Of a DNA stretch of 64,000 nucleotides, positions 23,461 to 34,149 are shown piece by piece. Below the pieces are notes generated by a model. It was given only the letters and a program-made list of their open reading frames with translations, had not been told where the DNA came from and did not search any database. This DNA is from Fulvia fulva (lineage: Eukaryota; Ascomycota; Dothideomycetes; Mycosphaerellales; Mycosphaerellaceae). Position numbers and translations under genes: made by a program. The stretch lies in NCBI RefSeq assembly GCF_020509005.1, contig NC_063016.1:124001-188000 (forward strand), given 5' to 3'. Each line of letters starts with the position of its first letter. The first letter of the stretch is position 1.

Positions 23461-25104
23461 GGTGTTCGTGTTGTGCCGCTTGAAATGACGCCAGATGTTG
23501 ATTTTGGCGGACGTATATCCGTCCACGAAGTTGAGTGCGCTTGTCGCAGAAGCCTAGAGTCCTCGAGCGATGCCTTCTTTCACTTGCACTTCACTTCAGA
23601 CTGACTTCAAGCTCAATTTTCGCCAATGTGAGCTTGGCGTGATACTGCGACTGCGCAAGAGCAGAGGACGCCGTGGGATGCAGTACCGGCGGCAACTTTC
23701 GATCTTCATTCTCGAATGACCGTGGAGGGACTCCTTTACTCAGGCACCTTGCCGTCGCCATCCAGAATTGGAGCCAGTGCACGTTCCTAAGCTGCCTGAA
23801 GACTGGGAAGCCATATATGCTCGTTTTTGGTATCATGATCTAGCATGGGCTCGCGACCAGCTGTTGGTAAGTGGTATAAAGGAAGACGCGGTCGATACAG
23901 ACGGCTCCATTTTAATGTCCGCAGCTTCTTCGCAATACCAGTCGCTCTGACAGATTGTTGCCCGAGTAGTTTGCTAAGAATGTATCATGCTGGCGGCATC
24001 ACTTCGACGAAGGAGCATCGTAGCGGCAAGGCGTACCTGGTTGCTTCAGCACCTGCGTCTTAAGGAGTGAATACCGCGTACCCAGCTCAGGCCATCCACT
24101 GCGGCTCCGCAAATGCCTCCAAGCCCCATGATGGCCAGGACAGGATTGAAAGGCCGTCTACTCATAAAACCTTCGAGAAAAACATTGCCCGAAAGCGAAA
24201 CTCGCAAACATCTTCTGCTCTGATCACATGGAGATCCATCCCGGCCGTAACACTCACGCCGAAGCCGGCTAAGCGCTCCCACGGTATAACCTAATGTCAC
24301 GGAAGCGACCGTTGCCGCGAGACCGTGTCGATATTTGTGCTCCGTCACTAGGCCATTACCCATGGTCTAGGCGTGCAGTACCCCGATGAGTACGTAGCGC
24401 GTGCGCGATGCTTGTGATGCTTGCTTGCAGGGTGCCGGTCGGTGTTAACGGTCGTCAGCCGTCGAAAGGGCAATGTGGTACCGTATTTGTTTGTGGGCAA
24501 TCGAGCCGATGACCGCTGATGTTTCCACGATATCATGTGGCAGCAGCAAGGGGTCGTGGAGGCCCACCGACGGTTGGGTCGGTGACCGCACCAGTCAGGT
24601 CGCAGTTCCGCCCGGTAGGCGCTTCATCCTGACCACTCGTCGTAGACGGGTAAGCGCATGCTGCAGTTGGTAACGTTATAGCGGGACTCGAAAAGTCCTG
24701 CGAAGCGCGTTTCGGCGTTAATTTCAAGGCTGCCTCTAGGGTCCCGAGGCCTGCCGCCGACACTGCTTCCACCAACCAGGCCGACGCTATTGAACGGCTC
24801 TGGGAGTCTTCTGTCAATACCAAGACATCAACCTTCACCGTCTTCTTCCCTGTCTCGAGAAACCAACACTTCGTCCTGGACCACTGGAACTTGCCTTTAT
24901 TACAGCGTCTGCGAACATCGGATCGACAACTCGAAGTTTACTGCCGCCGGGCTCTTGCTCGTTGATTTGTTGCAACCCCGGGTTCGCCATGATGAGTGAT
25001 CGACGCGGGAACAGTCTTGTTACCCGCTTGCTGTCCGAAGAGGCCGTAGCTTGATGAAGCTATGTTCAAATCACCAGCCATTGGTCAGTTCTCGATTTCC
25101 TAGC

Positions 25105-25275
25105 ATCGTGCGGCTAACATCGACCACGGTCGTATCGGATCCTTAGCACTTCGCAAGCGCGCGGGTAAATCCTCTCCCGACCAGGATATGTTCGCCGTCG
25201 GAGCGGCGTATATGCCGATACGCTTGCGAGATGGTGAGGATCCGACATGACCGTGGTCGATGTTATGCCTCAATG
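25105..25275. repeat. Long imperfect palindrome (fold-back)
   Basis: Best arms are 25,116-25,159 and 25,221-25,264: 44 bp each, 38 of 44 positions complementary, both containing ATCGACCACGGTC or its reverse complement. Similarity continues with gaps on both sides of each arm, so the whole structure spans roughly 170 bp. It lies about 185 bp upstream of the secreted Cys-rich protein gene. It could be a MITE-like remnant or a hairpin-forming regulatory or small-RNA locus. Confidence 0.75.
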
Positions 25276-25344
25276 TCGGTCTCCAACGAGCAGGCCAGGC
25301 GGTGTGTTCTGAAGTCAATGATCACTTTCGGCGTAGGGAGATGG

Positions 25345-25350
25345 TATAAG
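25345..25350 (+). promoter_or_regulatory. TATA-like box of the small secreted protein gene
   Basis: TATAAG in the context ATGGTATAAGAGCC, 111 bp upstream of the ATG at 25,461. Position and sequence fit a TATA-driven fungal promoter. Confidence 0.5.
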
Positions 25351-25460
25351 AGCCCAGTCCGTCGTCCGTAAAGCCCACTCTGGATAACAAGTCCGTCGAG
25401 ACAGTCGAGAATATCCTGTCCATCGAAACTTCGGCACACCCAATCGTCGTACCGCCCATC

Positions 25461-25769
25461 ATGCAGTTTTCGATCTTCTACCAGATCCTTGCTGCCCTCG
25501 CACTGGTCCAAGTCGCGGTTGCGGCCGGATGTACATCATCTAGTGTATGGTCGAAGGCAGAGCTGAACATCGAGTATGAATACTGACAGATACAGCAATG
25601 TGGACATCCCTTCAAATGCTTGGTCTGTAAGTAGTCCGTTTGACTGAAAGCATACTGCCCAAGCCAGTCGGCCTTCTTACTTTGCCCTCCACGTATAGGT
25701 CCAGGAGGAGGCACATGCACGTCCGGTAGCGAGTGCAGGAACACTGCAGGTTGCTCCTGCCCTCCTTGA
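25461..25769 (+). CDS. Small secreted cysteine-rich protein (61 residues, 3 exons), candidate effector
   Basis: Too fragmented to show as one open frame. Exons 25461-25544, 25596-25626 and 25699-25769; introns of 51 nt (GTATGG...TACTGAC...ACAG) and 72 nt (GTAAGT...TATAG). Joined, they encode a signal peptide (MQFSIFYQILAALALVQVAV, cleaved near AA-GC) and a mature peptide of about 38 residues with eight cysteines: GCTSSSQCGHPFKC, LVCPGGGTC, SECRNTAGCSCPP. All three exons agree in frame and each adds cysteines, which strongly supports the model. A TATA-like box sits 111 bp upstream. Small, secreted and Cys-paired proteins are typical fungal effectors or antimicrobial peptides; I recognise no family. 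The function is inference. Confidence 0.78.
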
Positions 25770-26927
25770 AGTTGAGCGAGGTGGTGTGGGGGACAAGCGT
25801 CGAGCTGTCAAGGCGAGACCACAGGTGCAATGGTGGACCCCAAGAGTGTTTGCGGCAAAGAGGGTAACACCCTGGAGATGGCATGTATATTAATTGTTCG
25901 TCGCAGGAGTGGATCCTGCGTCGATTCATTGATGATTACTACACGTAAAATAAGCAAGTGGTCCATGATTCATTACCTTTCAGTCTCTCCGCGACTTGCT
26001 GAGCCCCCGTCGTTCGCTCCCGCGGACGGGACAAGCCTTCAACCATATGTATCCGGCGAAGTCGGTGGTGGCTCGCTCAAGTGCTCTGGTACAGCGTCTT
26101 CGAGCGTTGCAGTCACAGGTGTCCTTACCTGCCGTGATTACTGAGTGATTCGCTACGATGCCGAGTTTAGCTGGGATGGCCGCTTCACTTCGGCGACAGT
26201 TGTGACGCCTAGGCTCGAAGACGCTGTATTGGCAAGAACAGGGTAGCCATACATCCCGTGGAAAGCCTTGCGGATAAAGTAGTGACCGCTCAGGTCGGTC
26301 GCAACGGCTGTCCTTGACCATCCGCGTCAGTTTTAACAGTTTTAACGGAACTTTGGCATCGGCGAGCGCCTCGCGTAGTTTGCTATGCTCTGCAACTGCT
26401 TGAGCACGCCCATACATCCAAGTGAACAGGTTTGTAGCGAAGAGGACGCGCTCGGCCGCAACGGACTTGGTCGAATAACTCTCTTGTTGGAAGCCACAAT
26501 TCAAAGTTTGGGGCGCCGCTGCTGACACAGCTGCTTTGACTGCACTTCATCTTGTACGCTTCGTTCCTTCTCTTGTCTTTAAGCGTCCTGGTGCGACCGT
26601 ATGCACGGCTTGTCTTTGAATGTCTCCTCTTCCTCATCTTCCAACCGGCGATGTGCCGCGCATATCCACGTTCCAGATCTCGGCCGCCGACCGGTTGAGG
26701 CGCGAAATGGCGCCGGTGAGATATACGGCAGTTGAGCGATGGTACCCGCGGACTGCGATGTTACAGAAGTACAGAGTGTACTGAACGTAGGACAATTGAA
26801 GATGATGTCTCGACTTATGCAAGGTCGATCACCACGCTAGTCCTAGCGGAGAAAGGGGGACTCCCCTTCACTTCACTGTTGCTGGACTTCAAGAAACAGC
26901 GTTCTTCTCGCACTCCATGTCACAAAG
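25770..26927. other. Intergenic, no supported gene
   Basis: Between the small secreted protein and the desaturase. A 182-codon minus-strand frame (25,980-26,528) and a short plus-strand frame ending GTASSSVAVTGVLTCRDY near 26,144 are open, but neither has a start context, domain or splice structure I can support. Confidence 0.5.
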
Positions 26928-28424
26928 ATGACAGCCAACAACATCCACCCATACCTCACGGAGCCAGACATCATCGTCCTCGAGAACTTGTTCGAGGATG
27001 TCGCCAACAAGAACACCTCCGAGAGAAACACATCCGACCTGAACACAGCCCCCGCAAACACCATCGCCAAGCACGACCAACTCGCCATCGAACGCCTAAA
27101 AGCCTTAAACGACCCATCCCACCCCGACTTCGAGCCAACAGTCTTCGTATCGTGGGACGACCAAGACCTCTCCGAACCCTTCAAACGCTACATCGTCAAG
27201 CCATACACCAAACTCGCCATCGGCATAGTCCGCCACCCCACCGACGTCGTCTTCTTGACCCACATCCTGACCTACCTCCTCATCAACGTCCCCAGCGCAT
27301 TGTGGTTGTTCCGCCACTTCACCTACATCCATGGAATTCTCCACGTGGCCTGGACGTTCTGGTGGACGGGATCCTTCACGCTCATGATGCATAATCATAT
27401 TCACAATAATGGTGTGCTGGCGAAGGAGTGGGCGTGGCTGGATTTGGCGTTTCCGTATGTTATGTATCCCTTGATGGGGCATACGTGGAATTCGTACTAC
27501 TACCATCATGTGAAGCATCACCACATTGAAGGGAATGGACCGGATGATCTCTCCTCGACGGTGCGGTATCAGCGCGACAATGTCTGGCACTTCTTACACT
27601 ACCTTGGACGCTTTCTGTTCTTCGTGTGGCTGGATCTGCCGCTGTACTTTGTGCGGAAGGGCAAGTCGAGTACTGCCGCGAAGGCATTTGGGTGGGAAAT
27701 CTCGGGTCTGAGTTTGCTGTACTTTATGACGACGAAGGTCAACACCAGAGCTTCGATCTTCACGCTCGTTATTCCGTTTGTGCTACTCCGGCTGGGCTTG
27801 ATGATTGGCAACTGGGGGCAACACGCGCTCGTCGATGACTTAGAGCCAGACTCTGACTTTCGCTCCAGCATCACCCTAGTTGACGTGCCGGTAAGTTTTG
27901 CGAAGTGTCCAGGTTTGGTTGTGAGCGAAGACTAATGCGTCACACAGAGCAACCGCTTCTGCTTCAACGACGGCTACCACACTGCCCACCACCTCAACTC
28001 TCGCCGGCACTGGCGCGAACAGCCACTCCACTTTCTGCAGTCAAAGGAAGCATACCGAGAAGGTCGAGCCTTGACTTTCCACAACATTGACTACCTGATG
28101 ATGACGCTTAAGCTCCTGCAAAAAGACTATATGCATCTTGCGAGTTGTCTGGTGCCAATGGGCGATCAGATTGGGATGACGCAGCAGGAGATTGCAGACA
28201 TGCTAAGGACGAAGACGAGGCGCTTCACTGAGGAGGAGATTCGACAGAAATTTGGAGCGGCTTACGAAAAGAAGCCGCTGTCTGCTTCGGTCAGCTCTGT
28301 GTTGTCGAGATTCACTGCTTTGCTTGGTCTGGCTGGACCAACCAAGGCAAAGAAAGCACACAGGCGGAAGTCCTCTTGTGCGACGCGACCTGTCGATGCG
28401 AGGCTGAAAGACCACGCCGCTTGA
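26928..28424 (+). CDS. Membrane fatty-acid desaturase-like protein
   Basis: Two exons, 26928-27890 and 27948-28424; intron 27891-27947 (GTAAGT...CACAG) joins ...LVDVP to SNRFCFNDG. About 479 residues. All three histidine clusters of membrane di-iron desaturases/hydroxylases are present: HNHIHNN (about residue 153), HHVKHHH (about 193) and, after the intron, HTAHHLNSRRHW. Hydrophobic spans lie between clusters 1-2 and 2-3. No cytochrome b5 domain is seen. The N-terminus carries a short Asn/Thr-rich stretch, and the C-terminus is basic (KAKKAHRRKSS). Such proteins use O2 to desaturate or hydroxylate acyl chains in the ER. The substrate position cannot be assigned from sequence. Confidence 0.9.
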
Positions 28425-29531
28425 CAGAATCATCGACTATGGAACGCGGTACATGGCTCTGTAACACGACGGCAATACAGATAGACATAATACCATGATG
28501 AGCATGCAGGAATCTAGCACCTGCATCGTGATGATGTTCCAGCAGTACGTCGACCAAGCGCCCCGCCCCCCGCTGCAGGGCACTTTCGGTCAGCGTTCAT
28601 GCTCGACTAGATGCAGTCAAGCTCCCACAGTCCCGAAGTGGTGGCTGGCAGCATAGTGACGAAAGTGCAGCGTGGGAAAAGGCCAGCTGCCCATTATTCA
28701 GGGCGCACCGAGTCAAGCGCGGAGACTGCTGTCACCGGGAAGTTGTGTTCGAGTGTATTGCCTTCCTGCCTCATGGGATGCGAGTCTGGTGCGAAAGGTT
28801 CATTGACAGCTGAGATGGTCAGCAAGTACATTTGTTTCGCTGCGATTCTTTGCCTCTGAATAAGAAGCGTTGCAATTGTAAGCCAAGTACATGTAGTGTA
28901 CAAGCAGGAACGAGGATTCAGCTTTCCTCCAGAACCTCCACTGATCGGCAGCGGCTGGCGCTTGGACTGGCCTGATCTCGCATTACCCGTCCGCATCTTC
29001 ACCTTTCACAGCACGTCAGTTGTATGGCATTGCATTGCATTCACCACACACGCCCACTGCCTCACACACCCGCACGACTCCCCCGCGAACGTCATTCGCC
29101 GGCCGAAACAAAGACTTATATAAGCGCAGCAGCTGGTGCTTTCTGGTCAAGCTTGGCCTGGGAAACAACGTGATCGATCCCTGGTCGAGGATCGCTGCTG
29201 AGTGCCGACGCTTGGCTTGGACCGCAGCTGGGCCACCGCTTCTGTGTAACGACGACTACGGTATCACATCCTTAATCATACGCAACGAGCCTCTATCCAC
29301 CGCGATATCCCCACCGCACCAAAGAGGAAGCATGCGCTAGCGAGACCTGCGGAGGCACGAGCCGAAGGAAGGCTGGGAGGCGCTGTCATCGTCGAGTAAG
29401 GACTCCATACGCCGATCAGAGCCGACGACGTGTACATACGGAAAGGCCAGCGGCAGACCGGTGAGACTTCTGTGAAGGGCGACGTTGCGTGCTTGTGAGC
29501 ACCGCGCGTGAGAGGAGAGCGGAAACAAGAC
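28425..29531. other. Intergenic; upstream region of the F-box/WD40 gene
   Basis: No gene recognised. A TATATAAG element lies at about 29,117-29,124 on the plus strand, some 410 bp before the F-box gene ATG, and could mark a transcription start with a long leader. Confidence 0.5.
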
Positions 29532-31994
29532 ATGGACGGCGAAGATTGGGATCCAGCGACCAGACGGCCTTCCTCCAACATCATGGACTACAACTACCCT
29601 CAGCCCGAAGTCGAGCAGACTCAGCACAGCACTTCACCTCTGGCCCGAATGGCCTCACAATCACACAATAACCGCTTTCACTCCTCGCGACACGGCAAGA
29701 ACCCCGTACGACCGCGAATAACGACTCCTTCATCATCTGCCAGCCATATTCCTACCATGCCTATACCCATTCCTACCAACCCGAATGTCATACCCGGGAA
29801 CACTTTACCTTCTGCTCCGGCGAGCCCACCGACGCCCGCGCCGAGTCCGACGCCACAGCAGCGAGTGCCGGATTGGAGTACTGCAGATCCGCGCGAAGAG
29901 ATTGGGGAGCTGGATCTGAATGATGATGAACTGCTTGCACAAGCCAGCGCGACCAACTCCACCAGAAGTTACAGCTCCGGTTACAGACATCTGCGTAATG
30001 AGTTCGCGAACATGGACAACCCCGAGCGAGAACGTTTGCTCAGTGAACTGCTGAACATGTGTGATGGCAAGACGCTGGGATTCGTTGCGCAGTATGTGGG
30101 ACCTAGGCTGAAGAGGGATCCTTTCACAACACTACCGAACGAGCTATGTCTACGGATATTGACCTTTATCGATGACGCAAGGACATTGGCGAGGAGTTCC
30201 CAGGTCAGCAAGAGATGGCGTGAATTGGTGAGTGACGATATGGCTTGGAAGAGCTTGTGCGAGCGACATGCGTACAGGAGAATGTCGGATGAGACACCAG
30301 CGTCACCCCCACGACCGATACTGCGCCCAGCAGAGTATCATAATCCGCAACACCAGCATCCATACGGATATCATGGCTTCCTACAACAGCACAGCAACTC
30401 CTTCGTGGGTTTGTCATCGAGCGCACCCGATTTGACACGACGAGTGAGTATGAGTGCAGTACCGTCAGCGCTCCCGCCCACGCTTGCCGCAAGAGGATTT
30501 TCCTCGAAGAAAGGACGAAGACCCAAAGCCCTCAGCTATCGAAGTCACTTCAAGCAGCGATACCAGGTGGAGACTGCCTGGCGACATGGCGGCGATGTGC
30601 AAACACGGCAAATCACGCCTGATCAAGGAGTAGTGACCTCTTTGCATCTCACGCCGGACTATATCATCGTTGCTCTTGATAACGCCAAGATTCACGTCTT
30701 TGATACTGAAGGTCGGCATTTGAGGTGTTTGCAAGGCCATGTCATGGGCGTATGGGCCATGGTTCCGTACCAGAATACTCTTGTCTCCGGCGGTTGCGAT
30801 AGGGACGTGCGAGTCTGGGACCTCACAACAGGCATGGCTCAACACATGCTGCGAGGCCACACTAGCACTGTGCGATGTTTGAAGATGAGTGGACCCAACA
30901 TCGCCATATCTGGTTCGAGAGACACGACGCTGCGAGTGTGGGACATTCGGAAAGGTATCTGCAAGCACGTTCTGGTAGGACACCAAGCCTCTGTGCGCTG
31001 CCTGGAAGTTCACGGCGATCTGGTCGTCTCGGGATCGTACGACACTACCGCCAGGATCTGGTCGATAAGTGAAGGACGCTGCCTGCGTTCTCTGCAAGGA
31101 CACTTTAGCCAAATCTACGCAGTGGCGTTTGACGGCCGTCGTGTTGCGACCGGCTCGCTTGATACCAGCGTGCGGGTGTGGGATGCTCGGGATGGTCGTT
31201 GTTTGGCGCAATTACAGGGTCACACCTCGCTGGTCGGCCAGCTGCAGCTTCGCAATGACACTTTAGTGTCTGGTGGTAGTGATGGGAGTGTAAGGGTCTG
31301 GAGCTTGCAGACGTACTCTGCTGTGCATCGCCTGGCGGCTCACGATAATAGCGTCACGAGTCTGCAATTTGATGACAGCCGCATTGTTTCTGGTGGTAGT
31401 GATGGCAGAGTGAAGGTGTGGGATCTGCATCGTGGCACTTTGGTCAGAGAGCTTGGTAGCCCTGCTGAGGCGGTGTGGAGGGTCGTGTTTGAGGAAGAAA
31501 AGGCTGTCGTGCTCGCGAGCAGAAACGGCAAGACGGTCATGGAGGTAAGCTCGCTCCTCCCTTTATGGCTTATCGATACTAACATCACCCAGGTCTGGAA
31601 CTTCGCACCACCTCCCGAAATCGACGATACCTCCACCCTCGCCTCCACCTCCACCGCCAGCAGTCCAGGCATCCAACCTTACGAAGACCCCACATACGGC
31701 GACCGTCCTTTATACGACGATCTCGAAGAACACCCCGGGTTCGACACTTCATCAATTCAGGAACGAGAGAGGATACGGCAAGAGGTGCATGCGGCGAATC
31801 TGGAGATTGAACGCCAGCAAGAGCGGGAAAGGACAAAGGAGATGATTCAACAGCAAGATGAGATTATGACGGATGCGTATGGACGGCTAGGGCAGCAGGG
31901 AGGCTCGCAAGGGCAGGGTCATGAGCATGAGCGTGATGATGAGGGTGGAAATGATGAGAATGTTGCTCCCACGACTGAAGAGTTGACGGAATAG
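29532..31994 (+). CDS. F-box/WD40 protein, Cdc4/Fbw7-like SCF substrate receptor
   Basis: Substrate-recognition subunit of an SCF ubiquitin ligase. The first ATG in frame is 29,532; the open frame upstream of it lacks ATG. A 48-nt intron (31,545-31,592, GTAAGC...CCCAG) leaves frame and reading unaffected; spliced length is 804 residues. The N-terminus is Pro/Ser-rich, the F-box (LPNELCLRILTFIDDARTLA) lies near residues 201-247, and seven to eight WD40 blades run from about 364 to 669, with repeated GH...D.TVRVWD motifs such as SGSRDTTLRVWD and SGSYDTTARIW. The C-terminus is a charged Gln/Glu-rich coil. Arg residues in the blades fit phosphodegron binding as in Cdc4. Orthology to Cdc4/Pop1 rather than another fungal F-box/WD40 is inference. 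Confidence 0.9.
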   Translation: MDGEDWDPATRRPSSNIMDYNYPQPEVEQTQHSTSPLARMASQSHNNRFHSSRHGKNPVRPRITTPSSSASHIPTMPIPIPTNPNVIPGNTLPSAPASPPTPAPSPTPQQRVPDWSTADPREEIGELDLNDDELLAQASATNSTRSYSSGYRHLRNEFANMDNPERERLLSELLNMCDGKTLGFVAQYVGPRLKRDPFTTLPNELCLRILTFIDDARTLARSSQVSKRWRELVSDDMAWKSLCERHAYRRMSDETPASPPRPILRPAEYHNPQHQHPYGYHGFLQQHSNSFVGLSSSAPDLTRRVSMSAVPSALPPTLAARGFSSKKGRRPKALSYRSHFKQRYQVETAWRHGGDVQTRQITPDQGVVTSLHLTPDYIIVALDNAKIHVFDTEGRHLRCLQGHVMGVWAMVPYQNTLVSGGCDRDVRVWDLTTGMAQHMLRGHTSTVRCLKMSGPNIAISGSRDTTLRVWDIRKGICKHVLVGHQASVRCLEVHGDLVVSGSYDTTARIWSISEGRCLRSLQGHFSQIYAVAFDGRRVATGSLDTSVRVWDARDGRCLAQLQGHTSLVGQLQLRNDTLVSGGSDGSVRVWSLQTYSAVHRLAAHDNSVTSLQFDDSRIVSGGSDGRVKVWDLHRGTLVRELGSPAEAVWRVVFEEEKAVVLASRNGKTVMEVSSLLPLWLIDTNITQVWNFAPPPEIDDTSTLASTSTASSPGIQPYEDPTYGDRPLYDDLEEHPGFDTSSIQERERIRQEVHAANLEIERQQERERTKEMIQQQDEIMTDAYGRLGQQGGSQGQGHEHERDDEGGNDENVAPTTEELTE

Positions 31995-32739
31995 TATGCC
32001 GTTGCAACGCGAAAGACGGGGAAGCAACGATATTACGCCGGCCTGAAGGATCTGGATCGCGATGGGCACGACTCTGGCAAAGAGAACGAGGACGAGGATG
32101 ACACCTTGGACGACGTCGGAGCTTTGCTTGCCACTTTGAAGATGGGAGGATGAAATTCGACAGGAGGCCATTGAGAGAGCTTCATGCATGCATGCAATTT
32201 CTACGACGGGGGAGACGACACGAGATGGAGGGTGTTGGGCAGATTGTTCTTGAGCATGGTGCATGGCGTCCAGAGTGGTCTAGTGTTACATTTTGGGCAC
32301 AGGACAGTGGGGGCTGGCTGTTGGGGGTGGTTATGACATGGCGCATCTTGGTCTGGCACTTTTGGGCGGGAATTGAAAGGAAAAGGCAAGGTTGGCAAAC
32401 TGGGTCTTTCGCTGGCTGGCTGGCGGGCAGGCAGGCAGGCAGTTCATGTCGTTCGGGGCATAAAGTATTATTGTTCATAACCTACCATTATCGATATCGA
32501 TACTGTTTATGAATGAGAGGAAGAACATGTCTATGCACACGTCAGCACGGATGTATCGTCGATGGATGGGCATCAAGTCGTAGGCAGTCTTTCATTATAT
32601 CGTGAATAGTATCGTACAGAGTAAGTATGGTGAGGTATCGTCGCAGTAGTAGATCAAACACCATTTCCACCACCCTTTTCATAACCATCATCGCTTTTCC
32701 CGTCCTCGTATCCAAGACACCGTTCTCTCTCTCACTCAC
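31995..32739. other. Intergenic between convergent genes
   Basis: Holds the 3' regions of the F-box gene (plus) and the carrier gene (minus). Contains a GGCT/GGCA tetranucleotide tract at about 32,411-32,441 and CTCT/CTCA tracts near 32,726-32,746. No gene recognised. Confidence 0.6.
32411..32441. repeat. Tetranucleotide microsatellite
   Basis: A run of GGCT units passes into GGCA units (GGCTGGCTGGCGGGCAGGCA and one to two more). Likely a length-variable locus. Confidence 0.8.
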
Positions 32740-34149
32740 TCACTCCCCCTTCACCTTCCTCCCCAAACTCTTCGCCCCCTCCGCCACACTAACACCCACA
32801 TTCTCCGCCCTGTGCGCCGCATCCCTCGCCACAGCCTCCGCATCCTTCTTCACGGTCTCCAAATTAAACTCCGCCGGCCACCTCTTCGTCAACTTCAGCA
32901 AGACGTAGTAAAGCTGAATGACGCCACCGTGAACATTCTCCTTGACCATCATCGTCAAGCCATGCTGCAGGAAGCCCTTGACGACTTCACCCTCTAGGCC
33001 GGAGTATAACCCGCCCAGGCCTTCGTGGGCGTAGATTTTACGTAGGGAGCGGAGTAAGGCGGCTTGGCCTTCGAGGAGACGGGATAGTTGTGTTAAGGTT
33101 TGTTGTAGGGCGCGGCGGGCTTGTGTCAGGCGGAGTTGAGTGGGCGAGGCGGTAGTGTCGATCTTGTGGTATTCGGGATCGCTGTCGTTGTCGGAGGATG
33201 GGGACGGTGGTGGGGAGCTGGATGCTTGGGCGCGAGATTTGGCGAGCATGACGGGGTAGGTTAGGGAGGTTGCGATGACTTTAGAGAGGGCTGCGATGAA
33301 GAAAGTCTGACTTGCAGAGGGGTTCTCGCGGTAGCGTTTTGGGAGCAGGGAACGGAGGATGTTGTCTGCGGCGAAGGTCATGGCTGGGTTGAGGGTGAGG
33401 ATGAGCTGGGCGCTGTAGCCGGACCAGAAGCCTGCGAGGCCCTTTTCGCTGCGGATTTGGTTGGCGATGTTGCGGACGCTCTGATTGTCCCTGGAAGAGG
33501 AGCTGGAGGTGGGATCTCGGGCTGATGTTAGGGCTGCTGTTTGCTGGCGTACCACGATGTTTGAGATGGGTTGTGTGACTACCTTGCTCAAGGCTCCTGC
33601 CACCACGCCGACGCCCAGCTCTGTGGCCACGCTCAACTGCTTTCCGCCCTGTTGCTTCAGAAGTCGGTCTCGCGCCGCGTTGTATGCCAGGAAGAATAGG
33701 AAGGCATCTCCAACGTGTTTCGCGATGTCGCTATTCAGGCCTGCGTAGAAAGCAGACAGTCCTCCCTCGTTCTTGTAGATCTTCCTCGCCGCATCAACGG
33801 GATCTTTGTACTCCACACCAGCCCCATTCGCCGCACTGTCTGCCTCTTTCTCGCCCTTCAGTCCCTTCTGCACTTGCATCCGCGTGACGATCGTATCGAT
33901 GGGGTAGACAACACTCTTCGAAAGGGCACTCGCAACAGCCCCAGCCAAAGCATGGCCTAGAGCAGGTAAGGCGGGTCCATCGAATCGGTTCTTACTCCCC
34001 GTCTCTTCCTGAATCAGGTGGTAGAGTGTGAAAGCGTCCTCGGGGGTATACTCAGCATTTGCAAGCGGGTTGAGGGTGTTTGGCAGGGAGTAAACGATGC
34101 TCACAAGTTGGGAGTTGTACTCAAAGATGCGATCACTGAAGCGCGACAT
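32740..34149 (-). CDS. Mitochondrial-carrier family protein, peroxisomal adenine nucleotide transporter type
   Basis: Intronless, 469 residues. Three carrier repeats are visible through the PxD/E-x-x-K/R signatures: YPIDTIVTRMQ near residue 82, QPISNIVVRQQ near 199 and YPVMLAKSRAQ near 299. Repeats 1 and 2 are each followed by the G-x-x-x-Y/W-G-type half motif (FYAGLNSD, FWSGYSAQ). A Ser/Pro/Asp-rich insertion (SSPPPSPSSDNDSD) and an extra helix interrupt repeat 3, so the protein is longer than the usual 300 residues. The pattern fits PMP47/Ant1-like peroxisomal ATP carriers (SLC25A17 group), which supply ATP for fatty-acid activation. Organelle and substrate are inference. Transmembrane residues have the small Gly/Ala pattern of the family. 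Confidence 0.85.
   Translation of the reverse strand: MSRFSDRIFEYNSQLVSIVYSLPNTLNPLANAEYTPEDAFTLYHLIQEETGSKNRFDGPALPALGHALAGAVASALSKSVVYPIDTIVTRMQVQKGLKGEKEADSAANGAGVEYKDPVDAARKIYKNEGGLSAFYAGLNSDIAKHVGDAFLFFLAYNAARDRLLKQQGGKQLSVATELGVGVVAGALSKVVTQPISNIVVRQQTAALTSARDPTSSSSSRDNQSVRNIANQIRSEKGLAGFWSGYSAQLILTLNPAMTFAADNILRSLLPKRYRENPSASQTFFIAALSKVIATSLTYPVMLAKSRAQASSSPPPSPSSDNDSDPEYHKIDTTASPTQLRLTQARRALQQTLTQLSRLLEGQAALLRSLRKIYAHEGLGGLYSGLEGEVVKGFLQHGLTMMVKENVHGGVIQLYYVLLKLTKRWPAEFNLETVKKDAEAVARDAAHRAENVGVSVAEGAKSLGRKVKGE

Larger units (their letters stand above)
23461..25460. other. Gene-poor interval with a weak minus-strand frame at 24,046-24,363
   Basis: No firmly supported gene. The frame 24,363-24,046 (minus) begins with ATG and encodes 105 residues with two hydrophobic stretches (LAATVASVTLGYTVGALSRL and PVLAIMGLGGICGAAVDGL), possibly a small membrane protein; there is no family match I can name. 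A short protein-like stretch (LPEDWEAIYARFWYHDLAWA) at about 23,790-23,850 on the plus strand could be a gene remnant. The right end holds a long palindrome and the promoter of the secreted Cys-rich protein. Confidence 0.4.
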
